A DNA stretch of 64,000 nt from Mermis nigrescens (GCA_036768485.1 JAVLUZ010000507.1:1249579-1313578), one strand, 5' to 3'; numbered from the stretch's first letter, positions 12,273 to 24,085 are shown. The notes: generated from the letters alone by a model not told the origin. Numbers and translations are program-made.

Positions 12273-13563
12273 CTAGCAAGAAAAAATGCTCCGATGGAAC
12301 AAAAAAGGTAGAATATACTTGGAACAAAGAATTATCAAGGACGTAAACGGAGGGGACTAGAAAAATCTCCTATCTACAAATGTCACAAAATTTGCTAAAA
12401 CTCAGAAATTTCCTAAACAAAAAAAATGAAAGTAAGGAAATCAAAGAAAAAACCTACCTGTGCCTAAAACTGCAAGATCTGCTAAAAATCAGACTTTTTC
12501 TAAGCAACGCAAAAATCGAAGTATATTCTGCGGCCTCTGAAAAAAATAGGTGAACCTTCTCATATTGTCCACCATACAGTGGGCGGTTCCAAAATGCTGA
12601 GGGGGTTTTCAAATTGGAATATTGGCCTTAAAAATAGTGCTATGGCGAAGAAAACACCATTTTTGAACGTTTCTTGTCGAGCTCTATCTATCGGTACCTA
12701 CCAAAAAAACCCAAAAAGAGCAGAAAGATTTAAAAAATTGAATTTTGGAGGTATTGTTAAATATTTGCGTTTTCTTGTTGGGTATTTTGCCTTGGGGTGC
12801 ATACTCCCCAAACCCCCTACGTCTAGGTATGGTGTCCAATGCTTAATATAAAGCTTATAAAATAAATCTCAAATCTGCGTTTTTGCTAATCACTTGCAAC
12901 GTTAATTTATTCGATATTGTGGCTAGATAAATATTACAAAAAGTTATATCCTATGATTATTTGCGATACCGCAACGAAAGACTGTGATTTCTATATAATG
13001 CATGCGTCCATTCAGTACTCTTCTGGCGTTTAATCCCACCAGACCACCCGGATTTTATTCCTGCCCATGTAAACTGATGACCATTAGGCATGGGAGGTTA
13101 GGGGTATGCACCAGTGTTCAATCAGAACGTCGAAAATTGCCGTTTTTCCAACATACCATAATTACTATTTTTTGACCCAGAAAAATATTGCAACATGGCG
13201 CTGCTCAGCTATGGCGATATCTGCTTTTGCAGGGTGAGTGGTTCAGTTATCCAGCCCAATGTTTTATCTTTGTTCGACAGGATGCTGCTTTCTTCTGCAG
13301 GCCGCAGAATATACTTCGATTTTTGCGTTGCTTAGAAAAAGTCTGATTTTTAGCAGATCTTGCAGTTTTAGGCACAGGTAGGTTTTTTCTTTGATTTCCT
13401 TACTTTCATTTTTTTTTGTTTAGGAAATTTCTGAGTTTTAGCAAATTTTGTGACATTTGTAGATAGGAGATTTTTCTAGTCCCCTCCTTTTACGTCCTTG
13501 ATAATTCTTTGTTCCAAGTATATTCTACCTTTTTTGTTCCATCGGAGCATTTTTTCTTGCTAG
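12273..13563. mobile_element. E2 element, copy in tandem unit 2
   Basis: Duplicate of 4486-5775 with a few point differences, including the nested MITE-A. Confidence 0.75.
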
Positions 13564-14028
13564 TGATTCGTATATTTCATCAAGACCATAAACGAGTGTG
13601 CAGGTTTACATTTTCAGAATAAGTCTACCTGAGAATTTGGTAGACCTGCCAGAATTGAAGCTTCAGCTTTTGTGCGCAATCCAGGATTTTTGCCTCATTC
13701 GAGTCATCTCGCAAGATTGGATTCCTGCTCATTATGGTCTACTGAACACTGCCAGAAAAAATGAAAAATGTTCTAGTGAAAAATGAAAAATAAGTGTTAA
13801 AATTAAATGAAAATCGAAAGTTTCACGCTATCTGCTTCAAAATAGCCAGAAAATGATTATTAGCGTAGTTTTTACGCCTTTTTAACATTCATACTAGTTT
13901 TGAGGTCAATGGTCAGACCGAGAAATGTGCTAAACATAAAGTTCTGGGGGTCTTACATAATTTGAGGGATTTCCAGAATTTCGGGTTGGGGGTTAAAGTC
14001 TAAACATCCCTTCCCCACGCTTATGTGT

Positions 14029-14400
14029 GCTTAGGACAGTGCGACTGTTGGAAGGGTAGGACTGCTGAAACGGTGGAACTGCTTGGAATTGGTGGGGTAC
14101 ATGGGACTGGTGGGGCTGTTGGGATTATCAGTAGGGCTGTTAAGACGGTGGGCTGTTGGAACGGTGGGGTTGGTGGGACGGTGGGACTGTTGGGATTTGT
14201 AGGGCTGTTGGGATTGGTGGGGCTGTTGGGATCGGTGTGGCTGTTGGGATTATTGGTGGGGCTGTTGGGACGGTGGGCTGTTGTGACTGGTGGGGCTGTT
14301 GGGATGGGTGGGGCTGTTGGGATTTTTTGGTGAGGCTGTTGGGATGGTGGGGCTGTTGGGACAGTGGGGCTGTTGGGAATGGCGGGGCTGTTGGGACACA
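14029..14400. repeat. G-rich ~18-bp minisatellite, copy 2
   Basis: Duplicate of 6241-6612 with the same order of variant repeats and a few small differences (for example ACATGGGACTGG near 14099 where copy 1 reads ACCTGGAGACTGG). Confidence 0.85.
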
Positions 14401-14516
14401 ATGCATGCATGCATGCAAGGCTATAACTAATTAGATAACCTACCTACAGTAAATCGTAAAACAGAAAGAATACCATCGTGCAAAAATAACTTTCTGATCT
14501 GTTTAACCAGATATAA

Positions 14517-14686
14517 CTTGACTTAATAGATCCAGATCCAGATAAAGATCGGGTTCTAATTTTCTGGCAGATCCAGATACAGATCAGATAACCAGATCAG
14601 AAAATATTCAGATCCAGATCCAGATGATCTGGATCTGGATCTGAATCTGGATAAAAAGATCAGATCCAGATGATCTTTTACAACAC
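14517..14686. repeat. CAGATC simple-repeat array, copy 2
   Basis: Duplicate of 6728-6897. Homology between the two large tandem units stops at the end of CTTTTACAACACTA. Confidence 0.7.
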
Positions 14687-15035
14687 TAGTTATTCCACAC
14701 TTTCTGATTGTTTTCAAGAACTTTTCAAGTGAATTTTTAATATTCATTAATTTTTATTCAGTCCCATCCGGACATGCACGTGGAAGATGGGGTCTAGAAC
14801 CCCAGAATGAAAACATGGGAAATTTTCTGGATAAAATGAGGCAAAATTAAGGACAAAAATGGATGAAAATTAAAAGATTTCTTTAAGCGCCTTTAATTGA
14901 TCGGAAACTGTGTATTAGCAATGTTTTAACACTATTTTAGCGGTTATATCAGTTTTCAAGGTCCTTTTGGCCCAAAAAAGCTTAATTCTGATCCGCTAGC
15001 TCAACTGAACCCCCAGCCCCGCCATATCTGGTCGT
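14687..15035. repeat. MITE-B copy and flanking AT-rich sequence
   Basis: From about 14772 (ACATGCACGTGGAAGATGGG) to about 15025 this matches copies at 44105, 46165 and 58895: shared blocks are GGGGTCTAGAACCCC, ATGAGGCAAAATTAAGG and TTTTGGCCCAAAAAAGCT. The first ~80 bp is unassigned. Confidence 0.55.
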
Positions 15036-15535
15036 GAGGATTTTAGGGGTATGCACCACACCAAGGCGTGGGGGTTTTGGGGTATGCAACCCCCCGAGAA
15101 ACTAAAATACCCCCCCCCCAGAAACCAAAATACCCCACAAAATTCAATTTTTAAAATTTTTTTGTTTTTTTCCTCAATTTTTTGATACCAATGGAAAATG
15201 CTCGATGATAAACGTTGAAAGATGATGTTCTTTCGCCATACCACCATTTTTGAGGCCATTTTTTGACCTTTGAAGAATATTGCACCCTCTTGAATTTTGG
15301 TGCTGCTCACGCATGGTATGCACCCCCAAGAAACCAAAATCCCCCAGAATTCTATTTTTGAAATTTTTTTTACTTTTTTCGCAATTTTATGATGCCAATG
15401 GATAGTGCTCGATGAGAACGTTGAAAAATGGTGTTTCTCTCTATACCACCATTTTTAGAGCCATTTTTCGATCTTTGAGAATATTTCACACCCTCAACCC
15501 CCAACTTTGGTGCCGCCCACCTATGCCCCCAGCCC
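15036..15535 (-). repeat. Two MITE-A copies in tandem, reversed
   Basis: Two reversed copies (about 15045-15320 and 15312-15532), each with the family's ATGCTCGATGA / ACCACCATTTTTGAGGCCATT blocks. The junction near 15315 reads ATGGTATGCACCCCC. Confidence 0.6.
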
Positions 15536-16529
15536 AGATCGGTCATTCTGTGCATCTATGATTCTATCTACCGCATTCTATTATTTATTTACCGTATTTT
15601 CCTACAGAAAAGCTCCCGTTTTTACCATTCTGGGGTATATCTTATCTCTCGTGAGTCAATCGTATCGAATTAAATCAGCCGAGTGATGTTAGTACATTGC
15701 TCCCTTAGATCGATTCAGCTCAGTTAGCTAATAATCTCTGTTTAAAACAAGCGGTGCTAATGAAAAAAACTCATATAGATTTTTATTCGGTTTTTTCTGT
15801 TGACGTTTTATTCGATATAAATTTGGTTGCATGTTGTATGTATGCATGTTTCTAATGTATCTATGCTTCAAGTGGAAAACGCTTTTTCGGCACAGAAGGT
15901 CCAGTTCAGTACTGACAAGGACAATGTACGAGTAAAATTTAAAATTGATATTCCACCGCTTTATGTTGCAAACACAATACTATATAATAAAGATAAACAT
16001 TTTCTTGCACAATAAACATGCACTATGTGTTAGTACCGTGGCAGAGAGACGAAGCCTGTTTTATTTAGCCACATGAGTGGAGGACTTGGGAATAATGGCC
16101 ATAAGAGGTTTGCATTACACTGATAAAGAAGGTGTACTATTCACACAAAAAATGGAAAATATGCTCACAAAAATTTGTTGAATGGCTAAAAAACACCGGT
16201 TAAAGTGTGTTACAAAATATTAAAGAATTTAAAAAATATTAAAAATAAAAAAATGCAAACGCGCGAAAGCCGTGGAAAGTGCTAAAGCAAACTTATTACT
16301 CTAAATGTTTTTTCTAGACTAAACGAAATGGAAATCAGAAATTTTTCTCCGCATTTGAGAAGAACCTGCGATTACTTTTCGAAAAACTTAAAACTTAATC
16401 GTCAAAAATCTTGTAAATTAGGAAAAAAGTTTAAAAAAATTAGTAAAAATGATGTTAAACTAAAGAAAAAAAATTTTAACTACTATATGCTACATATATG
16501 ATCTCGAATATAGTACATTGTATACCTAC
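15536..16529. other. Mostly unassigned AT-rich DNA
   Basis: No repeat family was recognised. It contains the short frame at 15827-16015 noted separately and a diverged region with many short A-runs. Confidence 0.4.
15827..16015 (+). CDS. Short unassigned open frame (possible terminal exon)
   Basis: A 62-codon frame whose C-terminal ~38 residues (VQFSTDKDNVRVKFKIDIPP...) have a protein-like composition, with AATAAA overlapping the stop (ACAATAAAC). A possible internal acceptor, CGGCACAG, lies near 15896. No domain was recognised and no upstream exon found. It may well be chance. Confidence 0.15.
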   Translation: MHVVCMHVSNVSMLQVENAFSAQKVQFSTDKDNVRVKFKIDIPPLYVANTILYNKDKHFLAQ

Positions 16530-17433
16530 TGGTGTTGTAAAAGATAAGGATTTTTCGCAAGATAAAAGATAAAGATAAAGTTGAAATTTTAAAATCTAGA
16601 AGATAAAGATAAAAATAAAGATAAAGAAAAAATTAAGAAAGATAAAGATAAAGATAATTTGCAAGATTAAGGAACCGAAAAGATAAAGATAAAGATAGAG
16701 ATAAAGATAAAGTGTAAATATGGTCGCCTAGACCTAGGAGAATGATGTATGTGAAGTGCAATAAAAGAGAGTGGATGATGCAAAGCAGCCAACTGAATGC
16801 CCTAACTTTTACACCTGCGGTCAAAGAGGTGATAGGCATTGAGCACACATAAATGTAAGTTTGTTGTTCACCCGCGGTATTTGACTCACCCACGTACTAC
16901 TACTACTGTGGATGACAGCAAGTCACTTCTTTCTTTTCACAAGCATCAAAATCCTGCTCCTGTGCGCCTGTACAAAGTATAGTAAAAAGAGTTATTGATT
17001 TTTTTCAAACTTCTCTATTTTTATTAGGCATAGACTTAGATTAACGTGGGTACTAATAGTAGTACTCCCGCTTAGATCGGTATCACTCCCGCTAACTTGG
17101 GTCGATATACAGGCATTACTTTGGGCCGCACGCCGTAGGTTTTAAACAATCGCTTTCATTCTTTTCTTGTATCACAGTAAAAGTTAAATGCGTCTAGACG
17201 TATTTCACGTCAAACCAGCATTTTGGATTACGTGCTAACTTATGTACATACTTTATCTTTTTTAGCAAGATAAATTCCTATCAAAAAGATAAAGATAAAG
17301 ATAAAGATGGCTTGTGATTTTTCTAAAAGATAAAGATAAAGATAAAATAAAGAAATCGTCAAGATAAAGATATCTTTATCTTTATCTTTATATTGCTAAA
17401 AAGATAAAGATAAAGATATCTTTTACAACACTA
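16530..17433. mobile_element. hAT-like non-autonomous element packed with GATAAA repeats
   Basis: Left end TGGTGTTGTAAAAGAT and right end ATCTTTTACAACACTA are 16-bp inverted repeats with one mismatch. The exact 8-bp duplication ATACCTAC flanks them (16522-16529 and 17434-17441). The two ends are filled with AGATAAAGATAAAG arrays that switch strand near 17371 (GATATCTTTATC); the middle (about 16710-17260) is non-repetitive. The 8-bp TSD and TIR style point to hAT. No transposase is encoded. Confidence 0.8.
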
Positions 17434-17441
17434 ATACCTAC

Positions 17442-18550
17442 ATATGTCAGGGCCGAGCGTCCCAGGATTTTCTACGTACTTAAATGAACACGATTTAAGC
17501 AGTGATTATTTATTGTTAACGATTGAAATATAAACTTACTAGACGCGCGGGTTCAACTCGCCTAAGCAGTTCAGACAAGGACGGGTAAAATACTGGGAAT
17601 AATAAGGGAAAACTGACAGCGATCTGATCGACGAAGCTTTCGACGCTAAGACTTGAGGAGAATGAGCCCTTGTTCAAATTTAATCTGATTTTTATAGATT
17701 TGAGAATACCGTTGCTGGCTTGCCTGAGTGATTGATCGTTAAATCAAGTTTGGTCTAGTTGTGTTCGTTTTTTTAAAGAGAGTTTCATTTACATTATTTT
17801 TGGGGTTTGATATATTTTACATGCAGCTTTTTGTTCTGAACTTTTGCCCTGTCAGAACCTCTTTGTTTTAATTAGGTCTGTACTTTTACGCATGGCTTTT
17901 GTTTCCGGCGCATATATCATTTGCACGGTGCTTCCGCGAGTGCGTGTTAAGGTGGATTAGTATATGGCTATGTCTACCAAATCCGCGTCTCCGATTAGTT
18001 CACTTCTCAAATATCTTTCTCACAGTTTCGCTCGCATCTTCCTTATTTCTTTACATACATTTACATACGTAGACTCGAATATTGCATTACAATAATATTA
18101 ATTAAGATAAAAAGGCTAATGTAATTATACTTAATACATTGACATGAACTTACACGTTTTTTTGTGCGCTACACACGTTAAATGAATTATCAAAATATAT
18201 GTGCGAAAACGTTACATATTTTAGCAAATTAATACCAGATAATTACGCGTTACGTGACACATACATAATTCATGAGAACTTTATCATCAAAACTTCTGTG
18301 AATTAGAAAAAGTTCGAAAAATTAAATTTTATTAAACAAAAACTTTCGAACGACTCTTTGCCGTATGATCTTGAATATTGCACATTATATACCTACCATC
18401 GAAATACGAAACGGTGAGATCTTTGGACTACATCATACAAAAGAAGAGGCGCATTTATAGGAAGGCGCAAAAATACAGATGTTGTTGTATGTGATATTAA
18501 AGCCAGTTAACGATTTTTTCATGTACGGCTAGCTTCCATTGCGGATCCAG
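17442..18550. other. Unassigned non-coding DNA
   Basis: No repeat or gene recognised in about 1.1 kb. The last ~15 bp (ending GCGGATCCAG) is the left half of a dispersed repeat interrupted by the next element. Confidence 0.4.
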
Positions 18551-20556
18551 GGGCCGGTTTCAATATGATAAACTTAAGTCCGAACTTAAGTCCTAAAGTT
18601 CCAACTAGGATAAGTCCGAACTTAAGTCGGTTTCAATAAAAAATTAAGTCCGAACTCGTTAAGTTAGAACTTAAGTTGGAACTTAAGTTGGAACTTAAGT
18701 TTTTGGCGAAAATCGAGCTCTATTGCTGCCCGTCGGAGGCGGACATGGCAAGTTTAGACTTGTGAAGAGGAACATTGGGTCCACAGTCCGACAAGCGCTG
18801 TTGCCCGCTTGTATACAACACAGTCAAACAATATGATAAACGCGATTGACAAGTTAATTATTCATTAACTTGCCAATCGCGTCGTTGTAACACTCTTAAA
18901 AAAAGCATGGAGGAAAGAAAACGGTCTTTTAATTGGTCAGCAAAAGAAATTGAAAAGCTAAAGGAGTTGTGCTTATCCAAGCGAGAATTACTTGAAACAA
19001 AATTTAATAATGTAGATTATAAAAGGAGGAAACAATCGACTTGGCTAGAAATCGTGCAAGATGTGAATTCGGCTTATCCGGCAAACAAACGCTCTTTGGA
19101 CGAAATTAAAAAATGGTCAAATTTAAAGAATCTCGGCAAAGCACAAAAGTGCAACAATTAGGAGGTCCGCGGTCGAAACTGCTGGTGGCCCACCTGCATC
19201 GCCAATACCGCCAGTTTTGGGAGATATTATCGAAGCTCACAAAGATTCGGAAAGCTTTACTGGCATTGCTGGAGGAATGGGCACAGACGAAGCGACGGAA
19301 GGACTACTGTCCGACTCTGAGTGAATACCTACTTGCAAATTCTTGGAAACTATCTGAGTTAAATTGAAAAACGTCTTCTTGCTTCTTGTTTTTAGGTTAT
19401 AGTATTGTCTATGATATTATATTAATATTCATTAATCTTATTTCTTAGACGTTGATGTCAAAATAGAGTAAAATGAGATTGAAAACATCTAAGAAGTCCT
19501 AAATTCTTAGTTTTTATACTACAGCAAAGAATAGATTTTAGCAGGTTCCTCTGTTCTGTTTTATGCTATAAAAGGCTGAATAAATACTTATGTTTTTTTT
19601 GAAAAATCAACGCCTGTTATTTTAACTAAGTGCTAATTTGAAGCAGTCCTGGCCTTTCCCATCTAGTCCACTACACGTTTCATTTAAAATGACAGAAATG
19701 TCCGAATTTTTGGTACTTGGAGTCGAACGGATTTTTTGTCGTTTTATGATTGAAAAATTAATAAAATAAATTTTATTAATTGTTTCAATTTTTTTAATTT
19801 TTCAAACATCTTTCTATTAGGGTTGTTTGTTAATCGTTAACGTCAGTTGCTGGATAACTAGTTTTCTCTTTAAAAAATTTTGATGAAATTTTCCGAAGTG
19901 AAAGAATGTTTTGGCCTTTTCGACCTAACAGAACATTTTGAAATAACGTTAATTTCATTTGTAGATCTTAGTATTATTGCCAAGTGTTTTAAGCTACATT
20001 TTTAGCTTTAACACAAAATCCATTACCTCAGAAATTTATGTAGATTGTGATGTCGAAAAATGCGTTTCAAAAACGTTTAAACGCTACTTCTTAGCTGTAT
20101 TTAGCCTGTACGATATTCCTTCTGTGCAACCTATGAAAAATCTGCTAGAAAAATAATAAAACTTACTAATTTTATGGACACATATAAATTCAGATACCGA
20201 TTTAAAAAGTGACGCAAAATCAGAATAGGATTCAAGCGATCCCGAAAAATCCGATTTCGTTGTAAGCCTTCTTTTTCTTCATTGAGCAACAGAAGCAATC
20301 GACCAGCCATTGCAAATTTGTGCGGTACTGAATTGACTTAAGACAGCTCCGTACTGTCTTAAATATTTGCAACTTAAGTCGGAACTTAAGTTCGGACTTA
20401 ATTTTATTGAAACCGGCTTATTCTTAAGTTCGGACTTAAGTTCGGACATTTAAGTCCGAACTTAAAATCTTATTGAAACCGCTATGTTGGGACTTAAGTT
20501 CAAATTTTGAACTTAAGTCTGATTTCAGACTTAAGTCGCTATATTGAAACCGGCCC
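18551..20556. mobile_element. PIF/Harbinger-like element
   Basis: Perfect 16-bp TIRs (GGGCCGGTTTCAATAT and its complement) are flanked by the 3-bp duplication CAG (18548-18550, 20557-20559). Joining the flanks gives GCGGATCCAG-GATTTTTGCG, a coherent start for the dispersed repeat to the right. Subterminal zones are dense in AACTTAAGTCCGAACTTAAG palindromic repeats at both ends. It contains a broken Myb/SANT-like gene and no transposase, so it is non-autonomous or internally deleted. Confidence 0.8.
18907..19324 (+). pseudogene. Myb/SANT-like DNA-binding protein of a Harbinger transposon, frameshifted
   Basis: The frame from ATG 18907 encodes a helix-rich Myb/SANT-like (NAIF1-type) domain: FNWSAKEIEKLKELC, then ESTWLEIV-type helix 2 (here QSTWLEIVQDVNSAYP), and the recognition helix SLDEIKKWSNLKN. 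It then hits TAG at 19159. In the +1 frame from about 19142 the protein resumes with RRSAVETAGGPPASP and a Gly/Pro/acidic tail ending DSE-TGA at 19324, as in intact members of this family. A 1-nt indel near 19137-19145 therefore breaks the gene. In Harbinger elements this protein partners the transposase in DNA binding and nuclear import; that role is taken from the family. Confidence 0.7.
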
Positions 20557-20770
20557 CAGGATTTTTGCGAGGGATGGCATGCAGGTAGCGGTCATATTTT
20601 TGTGGAATCTGGGTAGTGTACTGGCAAAATTACCACAAAATGCAAAAAATTCAATTCTTAGGGTCTTTTGATCTTGGAGGAAGTTTGCCAGATTCTCGTG
20701 AGGAAATATAAACCCCTCCTCCAACCTCCCCTTACGCCTCGAGTGTGGCGGTAACCCAAACTTTTGCCAA
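20557..20770. repeat. Dispersed repeat interrupted by the Harbinger-like element
   Basis: Continues GCGGATCCAG (18541-18550) and shows blocks common to the MITE-C/A group (AAAATTCAATTCTTAGGGTC, AAACCCCTCCTCCAACC). Confidence 0.45.
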
Positions 20771-21440
20771 ACAGTCAAAAATTCGAGTAGTCTAAAAAAT
20801 CTGCTATTCACAATCAACATAGCTATCTTCGACGCTCTGATTGCTGATACTTACTCAAATTGTTTTTTGAACCAGTATTTTTTCGGGAAAATTCTAAAAT
20901 TTTTAACATTTTTGTGCAGAAATGTGCTTTAATTTTTTTAAAAATCAAAAAATGACGAAAAATCCATAAATTTGTAAAAGTTTTTGAGAAGTTTGCTGCG
21001 GGCTTGAATTACAGCTCCATTAACTTTATTTAAGTAATTGGACGATTTAGACAATTTTGAAGCGTTTGACGCGAAACACCGAACTTTTTTTTCAACTTAC
21101 GAGAATGACTAATACGAAGAAAACTATGCTGGAATGATTGTTTATGGCCAGAAAATCGTTACATGAGTCTTTAAAACGTTCGTCGCTGCAAAAAAAATAC
21201 ATGGCGCAAGAATTTACATATGTAAATTCAAGGTTGTATGAATATGGATAAATATAATAAATAATTAATTAATAATTAGTAAACATAGGTAGCGCGTATC
21301 TATAATATACTTGGATATACCTGAAAAGTGACTAACCCCTACAGCAACACTGAAATACTTCTGTATTGTGCGATCTTTTTTAATAGATAGTTAACAAAAA
21401 AGCCCGATGCGGTTTTGTTTTTCTTTACACCCAACAACCA
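20771..21440. other. Unassigned AT-rich DNA
   Basis: No gene seen. At 21287-21320 there is a partial copy of the hairpin-cap string (GGTAGCGCG, then TATCTATAATATACTTGG). Confidence 0.4.
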
Positions 21441-21444
21441 TGTG

Positions 21445-21592
21445 AAATTACTAGCAAAGAAAAATGATTCAATGGAACAAAAAGGACGAATATACTTGGA
21501 ATTACGCATCACTAAGGACATACAAGGAGTGGACTAGAGAAAAGTTATCTATGTACGCGAAAGTTGTAAGAATCTAATAAAAGTTACAGAAA
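21445..21592. repeat. Diverged E-family terminal repeat
   Basis: TTACTAGCAAAGAAAAATGA through GGACATACAAGGAGTGGACT matches the left end of E1, but no matching right end follows; a MITE is inserted directly after. Confidence 0.55.
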
Positions 21593-21597
21593 GCCAG

Positions 21598-22017
21598 GAG
21601 GCTCAAATGATTTAAAACTTTAAACAACAGGAGAACAACGTAATGTTTCAAATTAAAGAAAGTTAACGACGTATTTTAATCAAACTCGAATCTTCATCAA
21701 CATATTTTTTTAAAGAAAGATCAACGTAATTTTTCAAAAAAAATGAGCCTCCTGATAGAAAAAAAGCGTTGAACAACTTACAGTTTATTCGCTTTACTCA
21801 GCAGATAATTGTCGATAACGAAGTAAAAATCCGAAAATTTGTGTATCTTAACAGTAAAATTCTTGAAGAAGAAAAGTTTAAAATTTCAATATCGTGATCC
21901 TCTTGGTTTGAAATTTTGGGTCGTCATACTCAACTATTTGAATTTTTACGTCAAACAAACGTATGAAAAAGAACATCGTCCTTTACAATGCATACCGTTT
22001 TTAATCATTTGAGCCCC
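21598..22017. mobile_element. 420-bp MITE with GAGGCTCAAATGATT termini
   Basis: Left GAGGCTCAAATGATTTAAAA and right TTTTTAATCATTTGAGCCCC are inverted repeats of about 20 bp. GCCAG flanks both sides (21593-21597, 22018-22022). Superfamily unassigned. Confidence 0.65.
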
Positions 22018-22042
22018 GCCAGTAACAACAATTCAAAGAGCA

Positions 22043-22140
22043 TTAACGTATTTTTCAAAACTCATTGATTAACGTAATTTTTAAAAACTAGTTCATTAAC
22101 GTAATTTTTCAAAACTCGTTGATTAACGTATTTTTTCAAA
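22043..22140. repeat. ~27-bp tandem repeat (AACGTAATTTTTCAAAACTC)
   Basis: About 3.7 copies of a unit running AACGTA-TTTTTCAAAACT-GATT. Related single copies occur inside the neighbouring MITE near 21637 and 21724. Confidence 0.7.
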
Positions 22141-22600
22141 GGACTTTGAAGCGAAAACACTGTCGTAGACACCAATATAACCTGCTTTCCGACTGTAATA
22201 TATACTGTAGCTGATCAAAAAGCGCAATCAATGAAAACATAAGCGCTACACTTATGCAGATTTTGCAAGGCTGTATAGGGCACTACGCAGCATTAAACGG
22301 CATGCAGTAGGCTCAGGAAAACGCCGATTTAGGGTAACTGTACCTGTGGTGAGACAGGGTGATCCTGAATGGGGGATGATCCAGTTATGCAACTAAAACT
22401 AAAATATATTAGGAACCAGCTGACCGATTGAGTTGAAAAATTCGGGTATGGAATGGATATGTACTAGCCACACGCGTATGGTACCTGATTGACTCTAGAT
22501 GGGTGCTTCCTGAGAAGGGGTGACCCTGAATAAACTAAAAATCAAAATGTTTTACGAAACCAGTGTTTGTAACAACTGAGCCGGTTTCACACCTTAAAGT
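22141..22600. other. Unassigned DNA
   Basis: Moderately less AT-rich than its surroundings; nothing recognised. Confidence 0.35.
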
Positions 22601-23222
22601 GTCCGGCCGGAAACGCGATTTACAGCGACGTGTAGCCATTAGAATGTACTTGATTTTTATTATTACAAGTTATTCCAACTTATGAGTGGAGAACTTGGCG
22701 AAGAAATCTTAGACAAAACTTGTTTTTTGCACTATCCGTCAGGGTGCAAAGTTTAAAGCCCTAGATCTAATCCGTATTGTGTGAAAAAAGATCTGCTGGT
22801 AAGCACAAAGTAGCCCTTAAGCCATAGTACATTGCCATCAGAAAAAAATATTCTGGGACTTATAACTGTATTTGTTGGCAGACGTCAACTCTTTACACTC
22901 CCCTCAGGAACTAGAGCGAAATTAAAAAAAACAAAAAATGGGGTTTTAGGTAATTCGATCCTCTACAATTCTGTACCATGAAATTGTATAAAGCATTTTA
23001 ACATTGAGGTGTGTACACGCTGATTAGAACATGCGCCAAAACTTTACACACTACAAACTCGGTATTGAGTGTAGAGAAAAAAGAGCACAAAATCATTTTT
23101 ATTATCTATCTTTTAAAAAACCGCACCTCCTAGATGTGTCCCGTTATAGCTTTAGGTGGGGACATATGTTGGGGGTATCCAAAAATATTATGGGTAAGCG
23201 CTAACGCGGAACCTATAGTAAT
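22600..23222 (-). repeat. Reversed GTGTAAA-family fragment with its cap
   Basis: Read on the minus strand: the cap near 23215-23193, then CCCAACATATG, AGCTATAACGGGACACATCT, GGTGCGGTTTTTT and CTCAATACCGAG, in the same order as the start of the tandem unit. It is diverged and runs out near 22600. Confidence 0.6.
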
Positions 23223-23224
23223 AA

Positions 23225-23815
23225 CGCATCATTAAGGGCAGAATAGGAGACCAGGGAAAGATATCTATGTATGCCTGTGGAAGTTGTAAGAATTTACTAA
23301 AAATTAGACTCCCACTGGGAAGCGCAGAAGATCAAAATATGTACATTCTGAGGCTAAAAAAAGCTTGCCTTCACAAACCATTGTTCACTAATTCAGAAAA
23401 AGAGATTATAAAGAAGGTTTGCTGCTTTTCAATAATCGACTTAGTTGCTAATCAATATCAAATTTCTCTTTCATTATATAACCAATAGTAAGTTAATCAT
23501 CAATGGCTTCATTCATGAATTGTGACAAGCACACCACCTTATTAATTGCTGCCCGATAGCAGTGCGTGACGTGCTAGCATAAGAATGCATATTGTGTCGT
23601 TTTTATTATTATTGATCGCTTCTTTTCTAGGAATAAGCCTTTCGTGTTATATATTTTTATGTCGGAGGTGCAACTCCCTTCTGCAGGATGCAGAATATAC
23701 ATCAATTTTTGCATATTTTAGTGGAAGTTTAATTTTTAGTGGATTCTAACAACTTCCGCAGGCATACATAGGTTACTTTTCCCTAGTCCCCTCCTTTTCT
23801 GTCTAAGAGGTATAC
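23225..23815. repeat. Old E-family element (diverged TIRs)
   Basis: The segment at 23245-23350 (AAGTTGTAAGAATTTACTAAA, GTACATTCTGAGGCT) and the inverted segment at 23683-23810 (GATGCAGAATATACATC, CCCTAGTCCCCTCCTTTTC) are complementary in order and content. The 73-codon frame at 23267 lies within it and looks accidental. Confidence 0.5.
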
Positions 23816-24085
23816 ACGGGCACACGTGGGCGTGGGGGGGGGTTTAGAGTACGCATTCCCAGATGTTGAAATACCCCCCCAGTCAAAATACCTTCCCCCA
23901 GAATTCAATTTTTAATTTTTTTTTGCTTTTTCAGCGATTTTTTGATGCCATTGGTTAGTGCAGTGCTCGATGAGAAACGTCGAAAATGGTGTTTTTTCAC
24001 CATACGACCACTTTTAAGACCATTTTTTGGCCCTTGAAAATTCTTCCCTCCCAGAATTTCCTTGCTGCCCACTGGGTACATTGCA
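23816..24085 (-). repeat. MITE-A copy, reversed
   Basis: On the minus strand it carries the family's CCCAGTGGGCAGCAAGG start, TAAAAGTGGTCGTATGG centre and ACCCCCCCCCACGCCCACG end. Confidence 0.6.

Larger units (their letters stand above)
7790..14686. repeat. Tandem unit copy 2
   Basis: Near-identical to copy 1 from its start to the end of the CAGATC array. It lacks the ~890 bp AT-rich tail (6898-7789) that closes copy 1; after 14686 the sequence is unrelated. Its sub-elements sit at about +7787 to +7790 relative to those of copy 1. Confidence 0.9.

Noticed and set aside
16550..17420. GATAAA arrays as telomere-like repeats or a CRISPR-like array
   Set aside because: Irregular short units without spacers, bounded by hAT-like TIRs with an 8-bp TSD; a transposon explains them.
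17540..17570. GCGGGTTCAACTCGC as a tRNA T-arm
   Set aside because: The flanks do not complete a T-stem or acceptor stem.
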